Positions 45,278 through 55,531 of a stretch of 64,000 bases of DNA are shown piece after piece. Each line of letters begins with the position of its first letter. Position 1 is the stretch's first letter. Where the stretch lies: NCBI GenBank assembly GCA_010405405.1, contig MU004234.1:602993-666992 (forward strand). Direction: 5' to 3'. The notes beneath the pieces are model-generated. The model made no database searches, was not told the DNA's origin, and saw only the letters and a program-made list of their open reading frames with translations. The stretch comes from Microthyrium microscopicum. Its lineage: Eukaryota; Ascomycota; Dothideomycetes; Microthyriales; Microthyriaceae. The position numbers were made by a program, and so were the translations under genes.

Positions 45278-45712
45278 TTAAACCGCAGGAGTAGTGCTCC
45301 ATCCAGGAATAAAGCTAAGCAAATACGATCCAATGCTGCCAAGAAGACTGTATTCCCACGACAAAATCCCAGAAACACCACCATAAATGCTGCTAAATAA
45401 CGTAGAGAACAGACTGTACGCAGTGCTGAGATAGTACGTAAGGTCCTCGACGGGACTATCTCTGATAGCCTTGACACTGATCAAGCCCTGCGCATCACTG
45501 AATTGCGGATATTCCTTGGCCAGCTGGCGGCTAAGCTCCGGTCGTGACGCAAGCAGTTTCTCAACTTGTGGCAGCAGACCGAGCATTACTTGGTGTTGTT
45601 TCTCAGCGGGGATTTTGGTGAGTGCGATGGAGAGGGGGTTGTTGAGTGTGTTTGTTGGCGCGGCGGCAACGATTGCTGCTAGAGCGGTGATGAGGAGGGC
45701 TTTGAATTGCAT
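45278..45712 (-). CDS. Small secreted protein, unknown
   Basis: A 144-residue intronless protein with a clean signal peptide (MQFKALLITALAAIVAAAP). The mature part begins PTNTLNNPLSIALTK and has an amphipathic helical region (KLLASRPELSRQLAKEYPQF). It ends with a hydrophobic, aromatic-rich tail (YSLFSTLFSSIYGGVSGIL, then YLLSFIPGW). There are no cysteines. I do not recognise a family. The tail could bind membranes or pack as helices but shows no GPI pattern. A GT-rich stretch just upstream (GGTTTTGTTGTTGTGG on the plus strand) is the CA-rich leader expected before a fungal start codon. Confidence 0.65.
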   Translation of the reverse strand: MQFKALLITALAAIVAAAPTNTLNNPLSIALTKIPAEKQHQVMLGLLPQVEKLLASRPELSRQLAKEYPQFSDAQGLISVKAIRDSPVEDLTYYLSTAYSLFSTLFSSIYGGVSGILSWEYSLLGSIGSYLLSFIPGWSTTPAV

Positions 45713-46512
45713 GGTGTTGGTTTTGTTGTTGTGGTTTTGATAAATGAGTGACTGGTAAAAGAATGTGATTGATTGGATGATGTCGATACTTTGGTTGGGT
45801 GGGTTTGGGGAGCGTTATATATAATAGGACCGAATGTAAGGCTTGTCGTATACCATTTGGTCTGGCTGGTGTTTACGGCCGCGAGTTAAGATCTGGTAGA
45901 CTGGCTCATCTTACTTGCCAGTGTTCTTGGATCCCTCAGTATTGCATGACAAATGTACGAAAGGCGGGCTTGGTGTACAGAACCCAGGTTTATTTTTGCC
46001 GAGTCTGCGTAAGTAATAAGGCGAACGACCATTTTTAGAGTAAAACTGGGCATTGGAAGGGTTCATTGGATGTAGCGAAAGACAAAGGCATTCGGGTATA
46101 TTAAAGTAACCCTGGTGGACATCATGGCTTGAACCAGGGTTCACAGTTATGGTGATATTCTACCTATAAAACGTTGTCCAATGTTGAGGTTTCTTGAAAC
46201 ATTCCATACGGAGGCTCCATATGCTGATGCTAGTAACTCCACATCAGAACCGGGAAACCTGATTCTGCTTTTCGTCCGAGCCTAAGAAGGCCCAACTTAT
46301 TCGTTGAATGTGGCAGTGTCGTAAATATCTGGACGGTTCGTGCGACGGAAAGGTGATATTTCCAGGTACCACTTTATAAAGGTATTGGATTGCCCTAGCA
46401 TTCTGCGCAGTCCATTAAGTTTTCGGAGGCATAGTTTTCTGTGAAGCGGAATTCTGCACTCAGTCGATGGAAGGCGTGTCTTTGAACGATGTGTCAAAGC
46501 CTGAAGGACACC
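45713..46512. other. Intergenic
   Basis: An 800-bp spacer between the small secreted gene and the CE4 deacetylase; no supported gene. Confidence 0.45.
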
Positions 46513-47884
46513 TCATCCAAGGAATGCGGCGAACAATAGCGACAACAAGCCCACGAACGATAGGCTAGGAACCATCGAAGAAACCTCGCTCTTCTTGGTA
46601 GAACTTGTCGAGGGTGAGTTGCTGGAGCTACTCGATGAATTTCCTGTACCAGCATGGAAGTCACTGGCATTTCCAGCTGTTGGCGTAGGTACTGCGCTGG
46701 TCACATTCGTCGCTTGCTTGGCCGAGACTGCGCTGGCATTGACGGCCGAACCTGAAAGAGGATCCCGATACCAGTTGGCCGGAGGATCTCCTAAGCACTC
46801 GCCGACCGTTGCTGTGGTATATCCATATTTCTTGAGATTGGTTATCATGAATGGCACTAGCTGTGTCACTGTTTGCTGATGGATGTCGTGGGATAGAACG
46901 ATGTAAGAGCTGGTAGCCGGTTTGTTAGAGGAAATAGGGCCGAGGAAGTTATTTTGCGCTGCGTTGTAGTCACCTTGCCAGTCAAGGGTGTCAAGGTCTT
47001 GGTTGACCTGTTCTGTGTCAGCATCTATCTTGATTGTCACTGACTCAAACTTACGACATGATAGCCCAGTGTTTTGAGGTCAGAGAGAACATCCGGGTTG
47101 GTGTAAGTATATGGGGGCCTCAGATATGTCGGGAAGAACCCAAGGATGTTCGTGAGAGCAACTTCGTTCTTGGTAATCTGGTCGATTCGCTGAGCCGATG
47201 TCATTTGAGTAAGATCCTGATGAGCCCAGGTATGACTGCCAATCTGATGCCCGTCGGCGATCATTCTTTGGAGGATTGGCGAATATCCGCTTGATGAAAG
47301 ATCTATTTCACCCTTACCACCATTGATAGCCACCACGAAAAAGGTTGCCTTTACTCCCGCCGCTTTGAGAGTGTCGAGTATCTGGGTGGTGTATAAATAT
47401 GGACCGTCATCGAAAGTCAACGCTACCTTCCCAGGCGTGGTGCAATGCGTAATAACAACTCCATATGGGACGTTTCCAAACAGCGGCCGAGGGTCAGCTT
47501 TCGTTGATTTGCCCGGTGGTACTACATTTGCATCGCAAGCCGGTCCCCATTGCCATAAACAGGCCGGAGCGTCGCAGTAATATCCTCCCGTACCACATAG
47601 TCCCTTAAGCAAGGTAAGCAGGGAGATATACCAGTCACATTGAGGAGACTTACATCTTGGGAACAACACTGGCTAGCAGGGCAAACAGCTCCTCCTCCTG
47701 ATGGACCACATTTTTGACCTTGTCGTTTTACCAGTTCTCCTTGTCCAGGCGTCCGCCACCGTGCAAAAGGGCTCGATGAATCAGCATCTCCAGGAAATCG
47801 AGCGCCTGTAAACTCGAGCTCGAAACCGCGAACTTGTGACAGTAATGTCAACCCAAATGCCAGTATGGAAGTGGCTGAAGGCAT
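46513..47884 (-). CDS. Chitin deacetylase (CE4) with CBM18 chitin-binding domain, GPI-type, three exons
   Basis: Exons on the minus strand: 47884-47654, 47603-47055 and 47007-46513 (introns 50 and 47 bp, phase 0) give 424 residues. The order is: signal peptide; propeptide-like stretch to KRQ; CBM18 domain (CGPSGGGAVCPASQCCSQDGLCGTGGYYC, split by intron 1); NodB polysaccharide deacetylase; Ser/Thr-rich tail; hydrophobic end (SFVGLLSLLFAAFLG) typical of GPI anchoring. NodB motif 1 is TFDDGP (about 140-145), motif 2 SHTWAH with metal His about 201 and 205, motif 3 RPPY, and a later SHD with His. It removes acetyl groups from chitin to make chitosan, at the cell surface or in the wall; for plant-associated fungi this can also hide chitin from host receptors, which is inference here. 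Confidence 0.92.
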
Positions 47885-49027
47885 ACTGAAAAGAGAAGGT
47901 GTTCAGTTCGAAACGTGTCGAATGTACGACAACGCCACAATATTTTTGGTGTACCAGAGGCACACTTCAAGTCCAATGTGTAAGAAACGTGCGTGGTTCA
48001 ACGACTACAATGTTTTGATATTCCTCCTTAGCGAGCGTGTTGTACCAGAATTTTCGGCGACCAAGCTTTGATCCAAAGAAGTGTTAAGAAGAAAAGTCCA
48101 GTACCTGAATATGTCATCAGCAGCGCCAGCGAAGGACTTGGATGAAAGGTAGTTAGCAGAATGTAGTAGATACAAGTTCTTGGCGGAGGGAGATATCCTA
48201 CGCCTTTTAGCTAAAGACTGCCACAGTGGGAATAAACATTTTGGGGCCAGGCATAACCAGTATCCCTAAAATTTGATCCAAAGCGAAAGGAGTTGGGTCG
48301 GCCCACTTGATGCACGAGCCGGATCGCCATCCTGTCTATCGACATTATCCTGCGCCTCTCTACAACTGGCGATGCAGGAGCCAATGAAGGAGTTGATGAG
48401 ACAGCCTTAAGGCTCTGGCGCCCAGTGTCGTGATTTTGGCGGCGTTCAGCGAATAGCAAAAGTCCCAGCATCCCTGAAAGTTCCTGGCCCCGTCCTAGAC
48501 TTTAGTACGCACAGACAGACCTGACGATGCTTTAAAGGATGATATACAACAGGGTTGTCCAGATCCCGAGTTCCTTCGATGCTGAACATATCTCCATATA
48601 GATGATACGGATCCTACATGAGACGAATTATCCGCAGTCTCTGCAGGAGCAATTTTGCAGGTCAAATACTTGTAGAGTCTTGTTCAATGCGACTGATCCA
48701 AAGAAAGCGAAATGATCAAAGATCCAGGGTGATGAAGTTGGTTCAAAATGTTAGTGCTGAGGCCAGAAGTGAGCCACCAGATGCATGGCAGTGGACCCGT
48801 GTTTGCAGGCTTCCAACCACAAGCAGTTACCTCAGCCTTGGGGCAGGGATTTCGGGGCCAAAAGGGGAATTTGGCGGCTCTTTAGCTCAAGACAAGCTTT
48901 CTGGGAGGATCAGGTCTGGGCTGAGACCCCGACCAATCCTGACAACTCCTTTTCACACGATGTTGAATCTCACGGTGAGTCGACTGCGGCGTTGTGGTGT
49001 TCAGAAATTCTTCTGAGCGAGGTCGAC

Positions 49028-49800
49028 TTGGAATTGGAGGACAAGTTTCCACACACCCTACGTCGCGGCACCCCAAGATTCCACACACCCCCCAAGGGTC
49101 GCTCAGACCCCGTCACTAAGGACGCCCCAACCGTCGCCAAAATCAAAGTCCTTAGTGGTAGCTGCACCTAAACCAATGACTTGAAATCCGACGATTCTGG
49201 GAGTTGTTACCTTGTTAAAGCGCGTTCTAAACGCGTCGAGCCTGTTCAGAAAATCAATTAAAATGGCCAAAATGTTCGTTTGAAGACGTGCCTTAAAGCG
49301 ATAAAGACAAAGATAAAAGACAAAGATAAAAGACAAAGATAAGGCTAAAGAAGAGGCCTTTTAACGGTATTAAAGAAGACGCGCGCTCGTTCTAGACGTG
49401 AATTTAAGAAAGAATCGAAAGGTAAAGTAAGGAAGAAGAACGAATTAAAGGATCGCGAGTTAAGGATAACACGCCAAGCCTTAATAATTTTGTAGCCTCT
49501 TATTGGCTAGCCATTATCGATAAGATTCGATAAGATAAGATTAAGCTTCGTTGAGTCAAATATCTAAAGACCAAAAACCAAAATCAAAAACAGATTTTCA
49601 GGAAGGATTCAAAGAGACCCATGAGCATTAGCCGTCACCAACGGGAGCCATTCCTAAAAAGGGTTGATTTCTTTGCGCTAAGGAGACGCCATACAAAGGT
49701 GAAAAGACCATTTTTGGGGCCGAGCCACCCTTGGGGGGTGCGCGGAAGCAAAGGGTGCCACTGGGTAGGGTGTGTGAAAACTTCTCCTCCTTGGAATTGC
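49028..49800. mobile_element. Non-autonomous element with long terminal inverted repeats (MITE-like)
   Basis: The segment 49028-49111 and the reverse complement of 49716-49800 align over about 85 bases. Shared blocks are CACACACCCTAC, GGCACCC and a long CACCCCCCAAGGGT. Identity is roughly 70-75 percent by eye. The enclosed span is about 770 bp with no transposase, so it resembles a MITE or a decayed DNA transposon. Weaker similarity may extend outward (GTTGTG on both sides). I could not identify a clean target-site duplication. Confidence 0.6.
49303..49341 (+). repeat. 13-bp tandem repeat, three copies
   Basis: AAAGACAAAGATA occurs three times head to tail inside the inverted-repeat element. 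Confidence 0.85.
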
Positions 49801-50526
49801 GGCACTCCAAAGTCTGCGCACCCTTTCCTCACAACGGTGACAATGATAACGATCCCTGTCCCACCAAGATAAACCTTATCTTGAATCTTTATGGCGGAGA
49901 AGGTCGTTTTTGTACTTGAAAGTTGAAATTCAGTTTCTGTGATCTTGACCTTGTCCAACATGCAAAAGCCATTTCATGCGGCCTGCGGGTAGGTTTTCTT
50001 CTGCCGCAACACCAAGGATTTTCTTTTCTTGCACGTTCTCGAATCCTGAGTCCTGACGCGATATTAGCCTCAAAATCGACATCTTCCCTGCGCGAGTCTC
50101 GACCACCTCGATCCTGTAGCATCTGATTTTCGGCAATAAAATCAAAAACTGGTATAAAATTGAGCATTTGGTGTAGTTCAGAGATTGGTTGGAGGAGGGT
50201 CATGTATAAAAATAGAACTTTCTGCAAGAAGCTTTTACCCAAGCTTTTCTGACCCTGTCGATCCCTGAATCCTAAATTTCCCATCCTTGGGCCCTGGGGC
50301 GAGAAATGATTGCTGTATCAGCCTCATGAGAAATGCCATTCAACGGCGTTTTCCATTATTGGGGGCCAGGTGCATTTTCGGGTAATCGGCTACGATTTGA
50401 ACTTCAAATTCCTCATTTCGAATGTCCTCTTAACAAACGAGGATTGTCCATGTCGCCAAAATCCCTACAGTCGCATTGAAACAATCAATATTCATGGCAG
50501 GATGAGTCTTTTCCATGGAAAACCGT

Positions 50527-52959
50527 TCAAGACGGCACAGTAAAAATCCTCAACGATCCATCTTCACTGGCCACAGCCATGAGGCCACTCGCCTGCTCGC
50601 CGCTCTGTGGCTGCCATGCAATTCTACTGATCCCTTTATGCGGACAAAGTTGCATTTGCATAGGTCGAACATTGACCTTCTCCAGATCTTCCATAGAAAC
50701 CTCGGCGAGAAGCAACTCTCCACTCTCCAAACCGATGGCCAAAGAGAGATGATTCTGCGGCAAACTTGGTGCAAACGCAACCGCAGTCGCAGGCTGCGAA
50801 ACAGTAATCGTGCTCTTGAGCTGCCACTCTGTGCCAATAAGTTGCCAAATCTTGACGCTCTTGTCGCGGCCAGCCGTTGCGAATATACGGCCAGCTTCGA
50901 GGGGGGCCCATGAGCAGTCAAGGATCATGCGCGAATGGCCTTTCGCTGTTGTTGTCGTAAATTTGCCATCTATAAGTTCGAAAATGGACCAGATGCGATC
51001 TCTGCCCACGGATAGGAGGTACCCGCCGTCGGGTGACCATTGAAGAGATGTGACGGTTAGGGAGTGCGCGCGCAATGGTTCTGAGAAGTCTTTCCAGTCT
51101 TTCGTGTCGTAGACACGGATTACGGCGTGATCAATGGAGCTTGCTCGACATGCTGTTGCCATGAGTGTACCATCTTGAGTTACAGCGACGGCGGAGATCT
51201 CGTAGCCATGGCCGTAGACCTTGTGGATTTCTGGCCAGAGAAGGTGACGGGCAAGTTGATCCTCGACAGGCGGATGGTCGATGTCGAGGGCGGATATGTT
51301 GACAATGAATGACGGATCGTCAGTGGTTGGCTCCTCAGTGTCTCCATTTGTGTTACTCTCCTTGTCATCAACAGCTTGAATGGCTTTATTCGACAAGCCC
51401 AGAACAGGAATGTTCGCTGCGTCAGGTAGGTCCGTATTTTCCTGTGATATATCGCATAGTTTGGATAGAAGACTTGCGACTACTGCAGGTTCCTGGAATA
51501 CTCGGAGTGGTTTCTCGTCCGCGCCAGACACAAACTGGGTGTCTGATATGACGCCAATACAGTTCAAGTCATATCCGTGGATTTGTGGGCGAGCGAATTC
51601 ATGCCAGGATGGTGTCTGCTTCCACTTTGAGTGTAGCCTTGACGTCTGATCTGAGCTAGTTGAAAGCAAGTAACCGCCGCTCTTCGACCATGCTATATCA
51701 GTGACTGATCGAACATGACCACCGCATCCGATTTGCGGTACCCATATGTGTTCCGATTCTTGCTGCCACAGCCTCCAACCTCCGGTTCTCCCTAGACTTG
51801 CTACCGCGTTTCCTTTAGGCGACCACAGTCCGATCCAGAATCCGCCCGTACTTCCAGTCGCAGTTGTAGAGCCTTTCTGAGCGCTTATCTCTCCCAATCG
51901 AGACACACATACCCATATGCCAGAGTTTGCGTCTGCTTCCCATATGGCAAGAGAATTATCCGCTGATGCGCTAAGTAGTTGTAGTTTGCCATCATGGTGA
52001 TGCCACTTATTTGAGTATATCCAGTCGTCATGTCCAAGCAATAATGCCTCAAATGTAATCGATGCTCTCTCATCCCCTATTTCAAACCGATGTGCTTTCG
52101 TTGATACTGATTTGCCCATCAATCCCAGTGATGGATCATCCACTGCTTTACTTGATGGCAGCTCCTCGCCCTTGTGTATTCTCCATAATCGAATGAACTT
52201 GTCCTGACTCGCTGATGCTAAAAGCAAGTCTGAAGAAGTATCCGTAGTTTCTCGCACGAATGAAAGAGACCGAATCCATCCAGCATGTCCTGTCAAGGTG
52301 GCTATCGGTCCGAATTTTCCAGTTGTTTGAGTCACGTAGATATGAATCGCCGCGTTTGATCCAGCAACCGCCAATATCTTATGTTTCTTGTCCAGGTCAT
52401 GCGCTGAAATTGCCAACGGCATAATCTTCACCTTGATCGTTTCCACCAATTCGACCTCTTCATTAATTCCATCCGTAGCGAAGTGTGACAGATCCCAAAC
52501 CTTGATAGTCGAATCGGCAGAGGCAGATATCAGTGTCTGAGAATCAGACAATATCTCTAGAGCCGTCACTGAAGCATCATGCTGCGCAACAACAGCACTC
52601 TCATAAGACTTGCCCTCTGATTCTCCTAGTGGTACTCTCCACGCTCTTATGCTCTTATCCACAGATCCACTGAACAGCAGTACTTCTTGGTTACCAGATC
52701 GCTGATAAAACTTTACGGCATTTGCCGCATCAGTATGCCCATTTAAGAGCGCGTACACGCCCTTGTACGCCGAGTCCTGCACCCGTAAGCTTCTCAATTT
52801 CACATCTCTTGATCCTAGGCTTACCAAAGGTCTCCAAAGCGCAATACTATTGCCTGCGCCATAAGCGAGACATCCACCATCATTATTAGCCCAGTCGGCG
52901 GCTGAAGGATGTCGGTTGCCGCCGATGCTGATATATTCCAGCTCAGCGCGATCGCCCAT
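50527..52959 (-). CDS. ELP2: Elongator complex protein 2
   Basis: An 810-residue intronless protein starting at the ATG at 52959 and ending ...EDGSLRIFTVPS. It is built of two WD40 propellers, as in Elp2. Repeats are visible as GHTDAANAVKFY, HDASVTALEIL, ASADSTIKVWDL, GHAGWIRSLSFV, ASQDKFIRLWRI, GHDDWIYSNKW, SADNSLAIWEAD, HVRSVTDIAWSKSGGYLLSTSSDQTSRLH, HGYEISAVAVT, HSLTVTSLQWSPDGGYLLSVGRDR, GHSRMILDCSW and AGRDKSVKIW. The block WIGLWSPKGNAVASLGRTGGWRLW between propellers is characteristic of Elp2. Elongator adds the carboxymethyl side chain at U34 of certain tRNAs; Elp2 is a scaffold next to Elp1 and Elp3. It is divergent from URM1 with 327 bp between start codons. Confidence 0.95.
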   Translation of the reverse strand: MGDRAELEYISIGGNRHPSAADWANNDGGCLAYGAGNSIALWRPLVSLGSRDVKLRSLRVQDSAYKGVYALLNGHTDAANAVKFYQRSGNQEVLLFSGSVDKSIRAWRVPLGESEGKSYESAVVAQHDASVTALEILSDSQTLISASADSTIKVWDLSHFATDGINEEVELVETIKVKIMPLAISAHDLDKKHKILAVAGSNAAIHIYVTQTTGKFGPIATLTGHAGWIRSLSFVRETTDTSSDLLLASASQDKFIRLWRIHKGEELPSSKAVDDPSLGLMGKSVSTKAHRFEIGDERASITFEALLLGHDDWIYSNKWHHHDGKLQLLSASADNSLAIWEADANSGIWVCVSRLGEISAQKGSTTATGSTGGFWIGLWSPKGNAVASLGRTGGWRLWQQESEHIWVPQIGCGGHVRSVTDIAWSKSGGYLLSTSSDQTSRLHSKWKQTPSWHEFARPQIHGYDLNCIGVISDTQFVSGADEKPLRVFQEPAVVASLLSKLCDISQENTDLPDAANIPVLGLSNKAIQAVDDKESNTNGDTEEPTTDDPSFIVNISALDIDHPPVEDQLARHLLWPEIHKVYGHGYEISAVAVTQDGTLMATACRASSIDHAVIRVYDTKDWKDFSEPLRAHSLTVTSLQWSPDGGYLLSVGRDRIWSIFELIDGKFTTTTAKGHSRMILDCSWAPLEAGRIFATAGRDKSVKIWQLIGTEWQLKSTITVSQPATAVAFAPSLPQNHLSLAIGLESGELLLAEVSMEDLEKVNVRPMQMQLCPHKGISRIAWQPQSGEQASGLMAVASEDGSLRIFTVPS

Positions 52960-53286
52960 GATGAGGAAGCTTCAAGCAGCCATTTTCGTAAATGCACTGT
53001 GCGCAAAGAATGTGGGTGGATTGGTAGTGGCTTGAAAATCAGGCTGGAATATTGAAGAAAATTTGGTGACGCACCAATCAAGCCCCACCAGAGAGAGGTT
53101 AACAATTTTACCGGATGTGAATTTGACCAGACCACTCTTGCCGGAAACTTATCGAAGATTTTTATATTTTCTTTGCAAAGTCAAAGCCTCCCATTTGCGA
53201 CCTCAGTACTGTCAGCGTCACGACGGTCAAGTGTTTGAAGCATCTCCACAAGCTCGCTCGAGTCGCTCTCTCTCACTTAGAGCCAA
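52960..53286. promoter_or_regulatory. Shared divergent promoter of ELP2 and URM1
   Basis: A 327-bp spacer between two start codons on opposite strands, so both promoters and 5' leaders lie here. There is a TTTTTATATTTTC stretch near 53162; no specific factor site is assignable. Confidence 0.55.
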
Positions 53287-53715
53287 ATGGCATCGAACAC
53301 AATACCAAGCTTCCCAATCACAGTAGAGTTCACGTAAGACTTTTCCAAACTGCCCAATACTTTTCTAACTATGGTACAGAGGCGGCCTAGAACTCCTCTT
53401 CTCCAACCAACGAAAGCACAATATACAAGTACCAGAACAAGACTCATCAGGCGCAAAGACCAACATCTCATGGCTGGTGGACCATCTCTGCAACAATGTC
53501 ATGAAAGATAGTAGGAAAGACATGTTTGTTCTTCACAATTCAGTGTATGTCTAATTCATTTCATTTCTTCATGTTCTGGAAGCTAATAGATGGCAAGACG
53601 GCCGGGTATCTTGGTACTCATAAATGATGCTGATTGGGAGCTGGAGGGCGAAAGTAACTATGAGTTACAGAAGGGTGATAGCATATTGTTTGTTTCGACG
53701 CTTCATGGCGGATGA
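53287..53715 (+). CDS. URM1: Ubiquitin-related modifier 1, three exons
   Basis: Exons 53287-53333, 53380-53544 and 53598-53715 give 109 residues ending in the required Gly-Gly. No single open frame shows the gene. The exon joins give [13 protein letters not shown], then [20 protein letters not shown], then ADWELEGE and [16 protein letters not shown], matching Urm1 throughout. Intron 1 is 46 bp (CTAAC branch). Intron 2 is 53 bp and uses a CAAG acceptor at 53597 rather than the earlier AATAG; only this gives the conserved SVRPG. Urm1 is a beta-grasp sulfur carrier: its C-terminal Gly becomes a thiocarboxylate that delivers sulfur for 2-thiouridine at U34 of tRNAs, and it can also be conjugated to proteins. 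It shares its promoter with ELP2, which works on the same wobble base. Confidence 0.93.
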
Positions 53716-53947
53716 TTGCTGAATGCTGCTTCATACCAACCGTTCTTCTCTTGCAGAGCATATCTTGCCCTCCAGCGTAGCAGCTTTGATGAAGCCCTGG
53801 ACAAATTTCCACTAAAGGAGCGGGCTGTTCGCATGATACAAAAGACCAAAGCCTAAGTGTTCTTAAAGAGTTCATATCTCGCTGTCAGTATGACGCGCGC
53901 GAAGCTCCTCGCAATCCAGTGATCCCTCTGACGGCGCAATGAACAAC

Positions 53948-54980
53948 TCAGAGATAATCCTTCTTTCTACTTGTGCGTGTATATTGATTCAAGTGCCACT
54001 CCACATCGCCGTCCTTGTTCTCGAGAGTACCCGCACGGATTTCGAATAAGCGCTATCAAGTCAGCATCAACAATCTCACTACCAACATGGATAGACATAC
54101 CATTGTCATTCGTGGACCGACTTCTGCAAGCTCGATCGATTCGTGGCCTGTACGTACGAAAACTACAAAGATGTCAGTCGTAAAGATTACGCATGGTTCG
54201 ACCTTAATACCATGATGCCGCACTTCTATGCTATCTTCAATGTTCTTGAATGTGACAACTCGGTTGCCTACTTTTGTTCCGTACTCTCGTGGCGGGAAGA
54301 GGTGCTTGAGAATTGTGACGGCGCGTAGACCAAGTTTTGTGGTGAAACCCTCGAATATGAGATGTGGATATGACTCTGACACAGTTCCGCGAGCCGAATT
54401 CGGGATGTCAGCGCGCAAGACGACGTTATGTAGCGAGAAGGAAGCAGTGGGCCCATGAGGCATATGTGAGATAGTCAACGCGGTGGGATTGCCTCGATGT
54501 TCGTGTAGTAGTATGAGATCACTAAGATCGGCAGCTTTGGCAGAAGCAACGAGATTTGGTAGGATCAAATTTCCTCGATTCAATCGGATGGCGGTAGGTA
54601 GGAGTAGTCGGATTTCTTTAGCAAAGCTAGCCAGTCGGGAACTAGGATCGCGGGACGTGGTGACGAGACATCGTGGGTCGCGGATACCGCTGAGAGCAGC
54701 ATATTCGTCGTCAAGGGCGAGCTCTTCTTCCACAGTACGGTCCGCTCTTGACTCGTCGAATTTGTAGTTCTCTCTCAGGGATTTGTCATTTGCGATGGCA
54801 GGATCAAGCTGTTTCCCACTGGCAAGAGAAGCCTTGAGCTTGGATCGCTTGTCTGCAATTTCGGCATCGCGGAGGACGAGCGCTCTGCGGTAGAGGTAGT
54901 CTCGACGTTCTCGAGTTTGTCTTTTCTACACTGTGTCAGTTGTGCCTGCCGTGTAAGGCGAATAGGTTACATACAATCAT
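53948..54980 (-). CDS. IMP4: U3 snoRNP protein Imp4 (Brix domain), four exons
   Basis: Exons on the minus strand: 54980-54975 (six coding bases, Met-Ile), 54925-54211, 54162-54101 and 54052-53948, giving 295 residues; yeast Imp4 is close to this length. Introns are 49, 48 and 48 bp, with phases agreeing. The start [22 protein letters not shown] is typical of Imp4. The Brix domain includes [63 protein letters not shown] and [21 protein letters not shown] (across intron 2). It ends [22 protein letters not shown] (across intron 3) and [16 protein letters not shown]. Imp4 acts with Imp3 and Mpp10 in the small-subunit processome to place U3 snoRNA on pre-18S rRNA in the nucleolus. Intron 2 is 48 bp with no stop, so unspliced message would remain in frame there. 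Confidence 0.95.
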
Positions 54981-55531
54981 GTTTGCGGTTGATTTTGCTA
55001 GAGCCAAACGTTGTCGAAAATGTTCGATGTGGTAAAGCGTAAGAAAATAATTTGTGGTTAACTCCGGGTGGGGAAAGCTTGTAAATCCGAAAAAGCAGAC
55101 TCTGCAGTCTAACCCAACCACTCACAGGCCGAGATGCCACCACTACTCCACGCGTTCCTCCACCAGAACATGGTCTTTTTCTATGTACCAAATACCTCTC
55201 TCTATCAACATCGCATCACTACCCTGACCTCGCTTTGCTGCTACAGCTTGGCGCCTGTTCCTGTTAGCTCGATATAACAGCTTTCCAGCTTGGTAAGTCT
55301 GAGTCTTTTTGCCACAGCTTGCCAATTTTATCTTCAAGCTCCAGATCTGCGTCGTAGTCTTACTAACGCTTCTCGACCCAGAACGCCACAGGTTGAGACT
55401 TCTACATGCCGGCGCATCACTTGCTACCAGCTTCTATACCTTGTCAGCTCCGGCCACCAAATACTTAAACCTCTATACCCCACGAACACCACCGTATCTC
55501 GGTACGACTATACACTTCTTCCGATTCCGCC
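54981..55531. promoter_or_regulatory. Divergent promoter region between IMP4 and UPF1
   Basis: A 551-bp spacer between two start codons on opposite strands. The pyrimidine-rich leader before 55532 (ACTTCTTCCGATTCCGCC) fits the UPF1 side. No distinct factor site assigned. Confidence 0.5.

Larger units (their letters stand above)
47885..50526. other. Gene-poor region with an inverted-repeat element
   Basis: No gene supported over 2.6 kb. It contains the inverted-repeat element listed separately, a small tandem repeat, and sequence around 49270-49480 unusually rich in AAG and AGA. Frames on both strands are short, and several simply mirror the inverted repeats. Confidence 0.5.

Noticed and set aside
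48618-49171. Overlapping plus-strand frames of about 130 codons
   Set aside because: They run into the inverted-repeat element and share no features with known proteins; both strands are equally open there.
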